Made by a program: the position numbers and the translations under genes. From assembly GCA_036873135.1 (NCBI GenBank), contig JAPTYO010000003.1:21724001-21788000 (forward strand): DNA of 64,000 nt. The letters are read 5' to 3'. This document shows positions 36,149-48,200 of the stretch, in pieces. The notes under the pieces are model-generated. The model made no database searches, was not told the origin of the DNA, and saw only the letters and a list, made by a program, of their open reading frames with translations. Numbering within the stretch: the stretch's first letter is position 1; each line of letters begins with the position of its first letter. The stretch is from Clarkia xantiana subsp. parviflora (lineage: Eukaryota > Streptophyta > Magnoliopsida > Myrtales > Onagraceae).

Positions 36149-39100
36149 ATGAGGAGGTACAGCAATTCGATTTTCCCGGGAAAAAATCGCCGAGACTGTT
36201 GATTTATATGTCCATTCACTGATGTTGTTTTCATTCAGGCCAGGATTCCACCGGCAGCGGCAAGGTGGAGCCAAAGGAGTGTTTGCGAAGCTTTCGGTAG
36301 CTTTTATGGTGCTCGTAGTCTGCACTCTGTCGTTCCTCTTCTTTTCCACATCGAGTGGCGGTGGTGGATCCAGCTCCTCTCCCTCAGAGGTAGTCCTTCG
36401 GTGATAAACCAAGTTTAAGTTTGACTCAGATAGTGGTTTGATGTTTTTATGATCACTGAGAGCTCATAAAATGGATTTCTCGATCGGATAGTATCAAGAT
36501 AGAGTAGCATTGCTGCTGGAAGTTCTTAAAATCGTGAAAATCTCCTGCTTGAAATATTGTAGCTAGCTAAAACTTGTTGAAATATTAGATGAATTATTAG
36601 ATTCAAGCCAGAAATATAGTAGAAAACTTACAACCGAAAAATAAGGAGATCACCTATTTAATGCAAATATGTCCTGTTCAAGCCTGGCTTGTCATGAACT
36701 CTTTGGAAGACTAGACATTCGCTTAGTCTCATTTTGCTTTTCGATGTAGCTGGTGGGATGTAAATTATTTGATTTTATTTTTAGAGCAGGGTCGTCCCTA
36801 TAAGTTTATGTTTCTGAATAGTTCCTACACTGATGGGAATTGATTGCATGAGGAACAGGAAATGCTCATGTCATTTAGGCCACAGGAGTTATTGTATTGT
36901 ATTAGATTTGCTATTTACTGTATCATGCTTGATGGTCATAAGCAATCTTAGGGAAATATGTTCGCTGGATTAAGAGGTTAAATGTTAGCTACGAGCTAAA
37001 AGACACACTGGATGACAAATTTATTGATTTGTAATATTGTGGTTGTGATAATTTATAGTGCTTGAGTTCTGCTTCAAAGAGACTGTTGTCTGCAGCGGGG
37101 TTAGTTAATTTTTCTATGGTCTAACTAGAAGTCTCGAATCAAGAAAATGCTTCCAATAATGTGGTCAAAAAATTATTAATTTCTGACTTAGGATAGTGTT
37201 TCTCAAGATTTCTGAATGATTTATTTCCAATGACATGTTCTCGTGTAAGGGGGAGATTAAACTAGTATTTTGCTGCTATAAGTTCCACCTTTAAGAGATA
37301 TATGAAGTGAACTATTTACTAGTCGACACTGTTGTTATACTAGATATATATCTTTTCTACCTCAAGTAGCCAAATATAAATTATGTGTAGCAGTATAATA
37401 TTTCTTCAAACACCCTTTACAGTGCCTGACAAACTTTATGGGCGTTTCTCCCACAACTGTGTAGGTCAGCGTAGAGAAACTCTGGGAAACAGCTGATTCC
37501 GGTGGTTGGAGGCCTTCATCTGCTCCTCGATCTGATTGGCCACGTAAAATAGTCTTTTTATTGAATGTTTTTGTTGCGACAAATATCTTATGATGTGAAC
37601 CAAACACTGATCTTTTCTGTGTTTTGCTGCAGCTCCTCCTAATGAAAGCAGTGGTTACCTGCGAGTACGTTGTAATGGTGGCTTGAATCAACAACGTAGT
37701 GCGGTTTGTCTTTTAATCTTGCTTGAATTCTATGTCCTTCCTAGATTATTCTACACTTCGACATCCTGCTTGCATTACTAGAAATATTATCTTTATAGTG
37801 CTTGCCTTTTCCTGTTGGGTCGAGAAGATCAATCATGTTATTATGTTGTTTTTTAGGCTAGGTACTAAACTCTAGCACTATTTGCATATAAATTCTTAAG
37901 TTTTCATGGGTAGAGTACTTTTTGTTATAAAATGTATGCTGCACTAAAATGATTTAGTTGCAAGCTGTCACATTCAATTCCTATAGTATGTGCCTTTACC
38001 TCTGATTTGACAGTTGATGATTTAAAGTCTTTTGGCATCTTAGATCTGCAATGCAGTACTTGCTGCACGGATTATGAATGCTACTCTTGTGTTGCCTGAG
38101 CTGGACGCGAATTCATTTTGGCACGACGATAGGTATATATTAATATAGCTAGGATTCTGTTTTATCATACTGTTGGATTGGATGTGAATAATGATTGCCT
38201 AATTATATATTCTAATGGCGATTGTTTACACTGTAACACCTGTACTAGTGGCTTTCAAGGTATATACGATGTTGAGCATTTCATCAAGACACTACAGTAT
38301 GATGTGAGAATAGTGGAAAAGATTCCTGAGACTCGCAAAAATGGAAAGACCAAGAAGATCAAAGCTCAACAGGTATCAAGATTCATGTGGTAGATTTAAT
38401 ACATCTCCTACAACAAATTGAAGTTACTAGGCAAATCGTCTTACTATGGCATAGTTCTTTTTTGCAGCTGCGACCACCAAGGGATGCCCCTATTAGTTGG
38501 TACACTACAACTGCTTTGGAGACAATGAAAGAGCATGGTGCAATATATCTTACACCCTTTTCTCATCGCCTGGCTGAAGAAATTGACAATGCTGAGTACC
38601 AGAGGTTGAGGTGCAGAGTGAATTACCATGCTCTAAGATTTAAGCCACACATTATGAAGCTGAGCAAATCAATTGTTGACAAGCTTCGGTCACAAGGTCA
38701 CTTCATGTCAATCCATCTTCGTTTTGAGATGGATATGCTAGCGTTTGCCGGGTATGTGGCTATGTGCTTTGATGTAAAATCTTCCAATTTGACTGAATCA
38801 AAAAAAATTGGGATTTCTTGAATGTTGGAATCTTTTAATTTGAATGTTCCTTAGAATTTAAGAATATTGGTAGATAGATCCTTACTCGGGATTCTAGGTC
38901 CTGATAGCAGCAAACATTCCTAACTTGTTAGGGGATCTTGGATACACATGCAAATGCCATGAGTTGTTATGCTAAGTGATTTCAATGGAATAGCATCGGT
39001 CTCCTCTCTTCCTATACCCATGCACGTCCAGGTTTACTGCTGAAGCTTATCTACTAGAAAGCCTATTTACTTAGTTTCTAGTATAGTAGTTGAATGCATG

Positions 39101-40068
39101 AGAGATAGAAGCTTAATTTGGCAAAACCCGAACAAATATCTGTCTTTTATGTTTTTCCCCTTCTTTGTTGGTTGTACAATGCAAGCAGCACATCCATAAC
39201 CCCCTTCCCCTTTTTTTTTCAGTTGCTTTGATATATTCTCACTCGGCGAACAAGAAATCTTGAAGAAATATCGGGAAGAGAATTTTGCAGAAAAACGACT
39301 GGTGTACAATGAAAGAAGAGCAATTGGGAAATGCCCCTTAACTCCTGAAGAGGTAACACTGCCACTTTATGCTCTTTCTCATTTAAAGGAAATCAAAATG
39401 AAAGATATGTTCAAATTTGGAAAACTGTGTGAGTGTTACTTTTTTACCTGCAGGTTGGTTTAATCCTAAGAGCAATGGGGTTTGATAATTCAACAAGGAT
39501 ATACTTAGCTGCCGGTGAGCTATTTGGTGGAGAACGGTTCATGAAACCGTTCCGGACTCTATTCCCTCGCCTAGAAAACCACAGCTCAGTGGATTCTTCA
39601 GAGGAGTTTACTGGGAACACAAGTGGGTTAGTGGGCTCAGCTGTCGATTACATGGTCTGTTTACTTTCAGACATTTTTATGCCGACTTATGATGGACCGA
39701 GCAACTTTGCAAACAACCTTTTGGGCCACCGTCTCTACTACGGTTTCAGAACCACGATACGACCGGATAGGAAAGGTCTTGCTCCGATATTCATTGATCG
39801 GGAGAAAGGTCGGACGCATGGCTTCGATGATGCCGTGAGACGTGTCATGCAAGCAACAAACTTTGGTGGACCCCACAAGCGTATATCTCCAGAATCATTT
39901 TACACAAATTCCTGGCCGGAATGTTTCTGTCAGATGTCAACTCAGGATCCTGCACATAAATGCCCACCTGAGAATGTTATGGATATTCTGGATAGTAAAC
40001 TTGAGAAAGAAGCAATAGACTCCCTGGAATTTTCATCAAATGGGACGGAATCTGTGTCAGGAAGATGA
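36149..40068 (+). CDS. Plant O-fucosyltransferase family protein (GT106/GT65-like)
   Basis: Predicted Golgi type II membrane glycosyltransferase. Exons: 36149-36156, 36239-36389, 37465-37543, 37633-37703, 38044-38132, 38249-38372, 38468-38751, 39223-39352, 39454-40068; every phase agrees; about 516 aa. The N-terminus MRRPGFHRQR is followed by a hydrophobic anchor (VAFMVLVVCTLSFLFF). Family motifs follow in order: YLRVRCNGGLNQQR, ICNAVLAARIMNATLVLPEL, FWHDDSGFQGIYD, HFMSIHLRFEMDMLAFAG (the H-x-R-x-E site), ERRAIGKCPLTPEEVGLILRA and SDIFMPTYDGPSNFANNLLGHR. The first coding exon holds only 8 bases including the ATG, an inference from the splice sites and the family-like MRR start. Some family members are rhamnogalacturonan rhamnosyltransferases, so the donor sugar and acceptor are not settled. 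Confidence 0.9.
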
Positions 40069-40229
40069 GAAAGGAAAGCAAATTTTGTCGGGTATTTCCC
40101 AGATTTTCGCATCGTTCTCTAGACGAAGCAAGCAGGGAGTAAGGATACTGTTCTTTCAGGTAAATTTGACCATCTTATTCTGTCTCATCTGTGTGCTTTC
40201 TTACTTGAATCCTGCCTTTTGCTGGCTTA

Positions 40230-40552
40230 GAGCAATTTCAATGGGCAAATTTTTTAAGACATTTGCTTAGGTAGAGGTGAGATGTTAAGACAAATATGTC
40301 CTTATTCTCTTGCCTCAACTTGTTCATGGACATTTTGTACATATTTATATTTGGTTATAGCTTTTTAATCTCTCTTCATATAATATCTAATATTATATTA
40401 TATAATAATCAAAATTGAGACAAAAATTGTCTTTGCCATTGTAAGAGGTAAAGACATTTCAAATTAAATTAATATTTTTTTGACAATTGATGATGTGGAG
40501 GTGAGGTGGCTCAAAATGGCAACCAAAATGGCTTTGTCCATTGGAAGTGCTC
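40230..40552. mobile_element. Tourist-like (PIF/Harbinger) MITE, 323 bp
   Basis: It begins GAGCAATTTCAATGGGCAAA and ends, on the other strand, GAGCACTTCCAATGGACAAA, flanked on both sides by TTA (40227-40229, 40553-40555), the usual PIF/Harbinger duplication. It lies just behind the O-fucosyltransferase stop codon and may be part of that gene's 3' UTR. Confidence 0.75.
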
Positions 40553-40702
40553 TTAAATAGTTGTGGATGAAATAACGAAAACTGTCACCAAAATATCCAA
40601 GCTGATGAGTTGATGAAAAGACATGCTTACGTATCTATATTTGTTCCTTGAAACATAGAATTGAAGTTTATATACGCGAAACAGAATGTATATATCTGAA
40701 AA

Positions 40703-41359
40703 GGAATAGAACCTAAAAACTGTCTCAATTTTGACTCATGTTGCAGTTTGGTGTCCAATGTTGAAATTTAATGTCCCAATTTTCATGTGTTGCTATTTGG
40801 TGTCTCCGTTAAATTTTGGCATAAATTGAACGGAATCTGGTCACGTAAGTGGTTAATTTTCAAAATTCCAAAAATACCCCTGACCAGAATTAGGGTTCCG
40901 GCCGATTCCGACCAAACCCACCCGATTCTAGCCTATTACGGCCAAACCCACCCCTATTCCGGCCGATGCGACCAAACCCACCCCTATTCCGGCCTATACG
41001 GCCAAACCCACCCCGATTCCGGCCGATTACAGCCAAACTCATCCCGATTTCAGCCAATTACGGCCTATTCTGGCCGATTTAGAGTTAAGCATCTCCGATT
41101 TAGGATTTAGGGCTCCAGCCGATTCCAACTGATTGGAGGTGGGTGGCTGGAGTTGGGGTGGGTGGCCGGAATCGAAGGCTTAAAAAAAATGCAAAATAGT
41201 CTTTTCAACTCAATCTGTTAAACTTAACCCCAAAATCTAACAGAAAACCAAATAGACACAAAACTGAAAATTGGGACACTAAATATCAACAGTTAAAAAT
41301 TGAGACACCAAACTGACATTCGAGTAAAAATTGGGACAGTTTTTAGGTTGTATTCCCTT
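40703..41359. mobile_element. Mutator-like element with internal GATTCCGGCC repeats, about 657 bp
   Basis: Inverted ends GGAATAGAACCTAAAAACTG and (other strand) GGAATACAACCTAAAAACTG. A 9-bp repeat ATCTGAAAA flanks it (40694-40702, 41360-41368), with 3 extra bases at the right end. The centre (about 40890-41060) is a tandem run of CAAACCCACCCCGATTCCGGCCGAT variants (partial words such as ACCCACCC, ATTCCGGCC). The frame 40787-41110 over it is a by-product of the repeat, not a gene. Confidence 0.8.
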
Positions 41360-41705
41360 ATCTGAAAATGATCCAAATGTTTAGTTCTTGTATTGCTTTG
41401 AATATAACAAGCTCACCTTGTTGTCTGCTTTGATTCATTGAATTGGTTTTGTTTACCCTTTATTTTTTTACCCTTTATTGACTGACACTAATACTAATAA
41501 TTATTATAATGGTTTGGGGTTTTGCAGTAGCAGGATCCTTGACTGCATTTGAAGAGAGATGGACTAGTTAGTATCTTATGAGGGTAGATTTCATTATATA
41601 TTTGTTTTTCTATCATGCTTGTAATATATAGGTAAAAGTTTAAAAGTATGATTTTTTTTTTAATTTGTATCATATTGTTACTAATAATAATTTTCCTTTA
41701 GGTTT

Positions 41706-41956
41706 ACCGCATTTTTTCTACCATACTCCAAGAGCACCATGTTTTTGGTTTTTTTATTACTAGGATTGACTTAATTGTAACATATGTAAAACTTAAAAAG
41801 TATGCAAAAAAAAAAAAAAAAAAATAACCACGACTAATATTTGTATCATATTATTAATAATATCAATTTCCATCTAGGTTCACCTTTAGGCCAATAGAAA
41901 AATACAAAAAAAAGTACCAAAAACATGGTGCTCTTGGAGCATAATAGAAAGATTCC
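41706..41956. mobile_element. GCTCTTGGAG-family MITE, copy 3
   Basis: Starts ATTTTTTCTACCATACTCC and ends GGAGCATAATAGAAAGATTCC, with the same internal order of motifs as the copies at 34990 and 35396 (GACTTAATTGTAACATATG). No clear target duplication; borders approximate. Confidence 0.7.
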
Positions 41957-41958
41957 AA

Positions 41959-42200
41959 GGGATTTTTCTACCATTCTCTAAGAGCACCATGCTTTTGGTT
42001 TTTCTATTACTATGGTGGACTTAATTGTAACATATGTAAACATAAAAGTATGAAAAAATATGAAATTTTTTAACCACACCTAATATTTGCATCATACTAT
42101 TAATAATATCAATTCCCTCTAGTGTTCACATTTAGGGCAATAGAAAAATACAAAAAAAGTACCAAAAGTATTGTGCTCTTGGAGCATGATAGAAAAACCA
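41959..42200. mobile_element. GCTCTTGGAG-family MITE, copy 4
   Basis: Starts GGGATTTTTCTACCATTCTC two bases after copy 3 and ends GGAGCATGATAGAAAAACC, in the same orientation. The two form a head-to-tail pair, by duplication or by insertion next to each other. Confidence 0.7.
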
Positions 42201-42229
42201 TAAATTATGTGTGGATATTGGATGACGCG

Positions 42230-42810
42230 TAATGTTAGCAGATTTAATGGTAGGACTAAATATCATCACAAATGTTAGTTTGAAGACCAAATTGGAGTAA
42301 ATTAAAGCAGGAGGACGAAATAACCATTGGTCAAGAGTATTAGGATAAAATTGGAAAAAATATTGGAGTTTGAGGATACAAATCAATACTATCTAAGAGT
42401 TTGAGGATCAGACTGAAGAAAACTAGAATTTGAGGATATATATTAGTTAAAGTTTGGGGATCAGATTAGATAAAACTAGAGTGTGGGATTAAATAAAAAT
42501 TGGTCAGACTTTGAGAATCAATTTGGAGAAATAAGCGTTTGAGAATGAAAGAATAATTGGTCAAAGTTTGAGGATCAAACACGAGAAAATTATCGTTTTG
42601 GGACAGAAGAGTGCATGGTCAGAGTTTGAGGATCAAATTGGAAAAAATATAGAGTTTGAGAATGAAAGAATGCTTATTTAGAGTTTGAGGATCTATCTTG
42701 ATAAAAATTATAGTTAAGGGACGAAAATAATAATTGGTCAGAGATAGAGGATCAAGTAAGAAATTAGAGTTTGAAGATGAACATTATAATAATTTGATAA
42801 AAGATTGAGG
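42230..42810. repeat. Decayed minisatellite, roughly 60-bp unit
   Basis: About nine imperfect units share AATTGGTCAGAGTTTGAGGATCAAATTGG followed by a shorter AATTAGAGTTTGAGGATGAAA (key words: GGTCA, GTTTGAGGATCA, GAGTTTGAG, GATGAAAG). Unit length varies. No coding frame is maintained. Confidence 0.65.
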
Positions 42811-43098
42811 ACCAAAAGTAGAAACAACCACATATTAATGAATATAATATATTATTAATACGCCGTTCCGAAATGTTGCAGTTTCATAGACAAGTCCTTC
42901 AAAATGGGCTTAAAAAATCAATCGAAAATGAACTTTTTGAGACTGCTCGTTTATACACCGGGTGTACACAGCCTATAACCCCTAAACTGAATACTACCAA
43001 GAAAACCAAGAGTGAACAAGACCTAATTTCAGATGCACCCGGTGCATACTAACATAGTGTAAAACTGGGCCAATAACGTTAAATTTAATCGTTTTGAG

Positions 43099-43720
43099 TA
43101 GGGATGGCAACGGGTCTCGGGGCCCAACCCGGTTTTGACCCGCCGACCCGCGGGTCACGGGTTGGGTCCGGGTCGGGTCGGGTCGGGCTCGGGTCGTGGC
43201 GGGTCCGGGTCTAGAGACCCGGGGCCCCGTAGACCCGCCCCGAAATGCATATATATATATATTTTTTTTTTTTAAATTTTTTTTATATTAATATGATTTA
43301 ACATTTACTAAATAATACGGTTAATATAGTGCCTATATAAATAATATGGACCAAATTACAAATAGATGTATATTTAGATTATTAGGATTTGTTAATTTGG
43401 TGTTTAGATTTGAATTTGTATTTGTAATGAATTTGATGTGTTTGTTGTTTATATTTGATTGGTCTTATATTTATGTTTTGAATTTATATATAATATAATA
43501 TTTTGACAAAAAAAAGTTATATTTAATATTGAAAAGTGAAAAAAAAAAAAAAAAAAAATTGTTCACATGACGGGGCGGGTCGGGGCCCCGCGGGTCGACC
43601 CGCGGGATTGTTGACCCGACCCGAAGGCCAATTTGGCCGGGGCCGGGTCAGCCAGGCCGACCCGCGGGGCGGGTCCGGGGCTGCAAAAACCCGCCCCGAC
43701 CCGCCCCGTTGCCATCCCTA
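43099..43720. mobile_element. hAT-like element, TAGGGATGGCAACGGG family, 622 bp
   Basis: Inverted ends TAGGGATGGCAACGGGTCTC and (other strand) TAGGGATGGCAACGGGGCGG, with a perfect 8-bp duplication GTTTTGAG (43091-43098, 43721-43728). The subterminal regions are extremely GC-rich with dense GGGTC/GACCC words; the centre is AT-rich. No transposase. A reversed relative sits at 57042-57590. Confidence 0.92.
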
Positions 43721-43751
43721 GTTTTGAGGGGGTTTGTTTGTCCACCAGGAC

Positions 43752-44310
43752 TAGGGCTGGCAAATTGTGACACGGCACGATAGCACGACACGAACACGCA
43801 CGAAAAAAACCGTGTTCGTGCTAGCATATGGCAGAACGATAACACGATAGCACGAACACGATTAACACGATATAACTTCCGTGTTGTGTTCGTGTTTGAG
43901 TATCATAACACGACACGCACGATAGCACGATAAAGTTGTGCTAATACGACTAAATTTTAAGTATTTTTTGAGTAAATCTTATATATTACCTCCAATTAGT
44001 GGTTTAATATTTAGTGTTTTTAAACTATATAATACTAACTTATTAATAGTGACATATTAATTCATAGTTTTTTTAAATATGATGTTCATCATTTTGATTT
44101 TGCTCAAAGATCTCGTATATATATACAGCCTAATATCCTTCACAACACGATAGCACGACACGAACACGCACGAAAATATCCGTGCCGTGTTCGTGTTTGT
44201 AAAATGTGGCACGATAAGCTTATCGTGCGTGTTCGTGTTCAGTAAGTTTAGCACGACACGATCACTGATGCGCACGATAGCACGCACGATAGCACGAATT
44301 GCCACCCCTA
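43752..44310. mobile_element. hAT-like element, CACGATAGCACG family, 559 bp
   Basis: It starts TAGGGCTGGCAAATTGTGAC and ends, on the other strand, TAGGGGTGGCAATTCGTGC, flanked by an 8-bp duplication ACCAGGAC (43744-43751, 44311-44318). Subterminal arrays of CACGATAGCACG and TTCGTGT flank an AT-rich centre. Related partial copies are at 28470-28805 and 56524-57005. Non-coding. Confidence 0.92.
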
Positions 44311-44437
44311 ACCAGGACTACACAAGTTTCTAGACAACCTCTATTACCTCCCAAGTCCCACCACCATGCAGAAGCTTTGAAAAGAAAAAAACATCGAACA
44401 TTCGAACTTCTTAATGCGAAGCTAAATAAGGAAACCT

Positions 44438-44812
44438 ACTTGTGAGCTACTCGAGGCCGGCTCGGTCAATATTTGAATTCGACACGTTAAATTTTAAGTC
44501 GAACTTTTTCTAATACCGAGTTGAGGACGAGTTCATATTTGTTCGACTCAAAAGACTCGCGATACAAATCGAGTTTTTTTGTTTTTTTTATTGGTTAAAA
44601 TCCTATTCTAGTTCTAAATTATATAAAATTATATATTTAATTAAAATCGATTCCAAGCAAAAAGTCTATTCGAATCAAGTTCGAGCTAAAGTGCATCATT
44701 TATAATTTAACTGAACAATTTTAAGCTTATTGAACCGACACAGTTAAATTCGAAGTAAAATAAATCGATTCAAGCTTACCGGATACTCAACTCGATTATA
44801 TAGTTACGCAAT
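44438..44812. mobile_element. Decayed relative of the GAGTCGAG hAT-like element
   Basis: Motifs TGTGAGCTACTCGAGGCCGG, GGTCAATATTTGAATTCGAC and TACCGGATACTCAACTCG appear in the same order as in the nested element at 26643-27099, but much eroded. Borders are approximate. Confidence 0.5.
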
Positions 44813-45232
44813 CTAAGCCTATCAAATAAAAATAATCAACAAACATCTATCTGGCTTGCCATGGGATCCAGACACAAAGGTGAAACAATAAATCATTATT
44901 TATTTCTTTAACATCCGAAAGTGATAATAATATATAAATTTAATAGAGTTTGAAAAATGTGAATACAAAGAGACATAAAAATCGAAATGAATTATATTCA
45001 TCACTACATTGTCTAAATATCATATCATCACCAGCAGCACCCACTAATATCATCACCAGCAGCAGCAGTAGCAGTATAGCTAAATTAACTTAACACCACA
45101 CAAAACACCCCTTTTCTCCACCGGTTCAATTAGGCAAGCAGATGAAGAAGAACAGACACCTCTCTCTCTAGAAACAATGTCCCCCAAAACCCAACCCCAC
45201 CTTTTTTCATTTCAACAACACTAATCAATCAT

Positions 45233-48200
45233 CTATGAATCCATCTCGTCTTGTCTCTCATTCGGTGCAATTAACCCTGGAATACTCATCATCCTTTGTC
45301 TCTCTCTTTCCCTTTGTGCAGCCGCTTCTTCTGCATATAAATCCTTATTATCCTGTAACACAAAGCAAAGTTGTGGTTTTTCTTTAATACCTCTCTTACA
45401 TCCAAAACTAGTGGCTAGGATACAACTATCTCTATTTTATATTAGGGTTAATAATATCCTTACAATACTTAGTTATCTTATAATATAGTTTATATTTTAG
45501 CCAATATATATAGTTTATATCTTTAGAGTACTTATTCTTAGGGTTCTTGTAATCCCTATATATAGGTTTATTATGATTAATGAAATGTCAAGCTTCCAAC
45601 AATTAAGTTTAGCCTCCATGAGAGATTAGAATTGATTAGGAAGTAAGCTTTCCTATTTTCAGATATTCATTTGTTCCAGTTTATATAAAAATCCGGGCAC
45701 ATATCAACCTTTCTTCTCCAATATGGCTTTTTAAAAGAGAAAATAAAAAAACAACATTACCTGAGCTGAAAACTCCTTGGATTGTACGAGAAAGTCTCTT
45801 ATACGATCCTTGAATGACGGGAGGTCCAATCTCGACTCATACAGCCCAGTTACAAATTGGGTAACCTGAAGGAAAAACAGAAAGAACCCAGTCCATGTTA
45901 CTACTGATTGCAACAAATTAGTGACCAGCCACTGTAACTTGGTTTGATAAGTGTTCAAACTCCTTCATATTTACCTCTGCGACACTCATATTGGGAAAAG
46001 AAGATCCCAGCAGCTTAATTGTGTACTCAATGATAAAGGTTTTATTGTCTGGATATGGGTACGAGACTGTGGTGGGGTCCCACAACGGCTCTGTTAATGT
46101 CTCTCCCTGAAAGAGATGGCAAAATGTCTTAACTATGATCACTAAACCTCTACCACTAAAACATATATGTATGTATATATATATCATGAGAACAGTAAGT
46201 ATATATAGTAGTACCAGACAAAACAAGTGCTGCAGCACAAGGACGTGCAACTTGAACCCTGGTTTGTGAAATGTGTCTGTTAAAACCGCAAATATTTCCT
46301 GCTCCATATGCACAAAATATGTGCGGTAGAACTGGTAACAAAACTCCGAGTTCTGCAAAAACAAAGTGAAATAGTTTTGAAAAAGTTACTGTACAAGTCA
46401 ATATAAAAATGGGAGGTGAACATATTAAGCAGCGTCATTCCACATTTGTTTTTGCACAGTAAAAGATGAAGATAACTGTAAACACAGCCCCAAACACACC
46501 TGGAAGTTTTTCAACATCTCCAAAAGTAAGTTAAGCCCTGTTTCAGCGATGTTTCTTTCTGTATGCCGAAAAGCCCAGATGATGGAATCCATAACTAATT
46601 TAATCTGCAACAAACATAACCAAATAATGTCAGTACTGAAACAACCAAAAAGAAATTGACAGAAATAAGTAGAAAGCCTACTATCAAATCAATCTGGTTA
46701 TATAAAATAAATGAATAAACTAACCTGACTTGACAACCTAATCAGAGCAGGGAAGCAGTGTGTAGCAATGGCACGGAGTAAAGAGAAGAACTTCAGTCGA
46801 TGCTCAGGGTAGTCTTCAAAATTCTTTGTAATCATCTGTTTGTGCAGAAAGTTAGCATCATTCTAGGATTAAATAAAACACTGAACACAGTGAATTATTC
46901 TCAGCAAACAGTCAAATACATCTGCTTTTGAAAGGTAACAACATGATGAGAGATAGACTGATTACGATGAGAAGGTGTATACCTCCAACGTGCACTGAAA
47001 TACGGCTTCGAATATACGAGGTACATCATCAATCATTACACCTCTGTACCTGCATAGATATATATATATATGTGCAGGAAGTAGACTTAGAAATTGGAAA
47101 TATTCCAAGAAAGTGTCTGCTACACCAATAGTTCTCCACTTTCTAGAGGAAAACCACAAATTTGGAAAGGTTTGATTCATAGTTGATACTGTCAAATTTT
47201 AGGCAGGATTAACATTTTAGGAACAAACAATAGACAGCTATCGACAAAATCATACAGAAACTAAAGGCAGAAATTGTCAGAAGAAGAAACATACTTGTTA
47301 ATTATTGTGGCAAAGAGGGAGAGAACTTCTGATTCCCTAGCATCAGGCACATTCCTTGCATAATCTCCGAGAACAGGATCCATCATTGGCGGCACAAACT
47401 GCTTCCCAATTTGCGGTTGATCTTCGGCTTTGTCCAAAAATGTCTCAATGAGCTTCAAAGCTTCCCTTTTAACAGATCTGAACCACAGAACCTTCCACAT
47501 TATTTTAGACACACTTATAGCAACAAAACCGGCACGAGATAGGAAATAACCATACCGAAGTAGTTTTACAAGCGTTGATTTTGATACATAGGGACCTCCC
47601 CCCGCAATCGTAGATGATATAAGCTCGCTGTACATCCTGTTACACTGAAACTGTAAGAAGCAGACAATTCGGAGGAATACAAGGTTAAACTTGAGCACAG
47701 CCAAAATCAAGATGCTTACCTGTATACGTTCAGCATATCAAGAAAGATTGATGAAATTTGTGATAGAAAGAACGTTCCAAGCGAATTTGCAACACTGGTG
47801 TTCGTCTGCCAAGCAAAGAAAAAGCAAAACAAGCATTTTAAAAGATTTACTCTACAAAAGGATGAGAGTGGGTCCAACAGGAACAAGTGACGAAGATAAA
47901 TAATGTTCTCAATAAATGGTGGTCGTTTGATTGATAATTAGTAATTAAAAGGACATGGAGCCCAGATAAATTTAGTCTAAACTTTTTGAACAAAATACAT
48001 CTATGCAGAGAGAACATGAGTTGGAAATGACTATATGATGCTTTGGGCGCAGGGCTCATTAAAACAAACTGCCTAAACTAAAATAGTAGGTTCAGCAAAG
48101 TAAACTTAGAAAAGTTCCGAACTGAGAATATGGAATTGAAGAAATAAATTAATTAGTATTGGTTCCTTATTTCTATCTCATCAACAGAAATTGAGTGGTT

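Noticed and set aside
40787..41110. Open frame of 107 codons with repeated PNSSRF/QTHP-like words
   Set aside because: It runs over the GATTCCGGCC tandem repeat inside a Mutator-like element; no protein family is suggested.
45400..45720. Intron sequence with a TATATATAGG and AATGAAATG run resembling the end of a solo LTR
   Set aside because: No TG...CA ends or 5-bp duplication could be found, so an LTR call is not supported.
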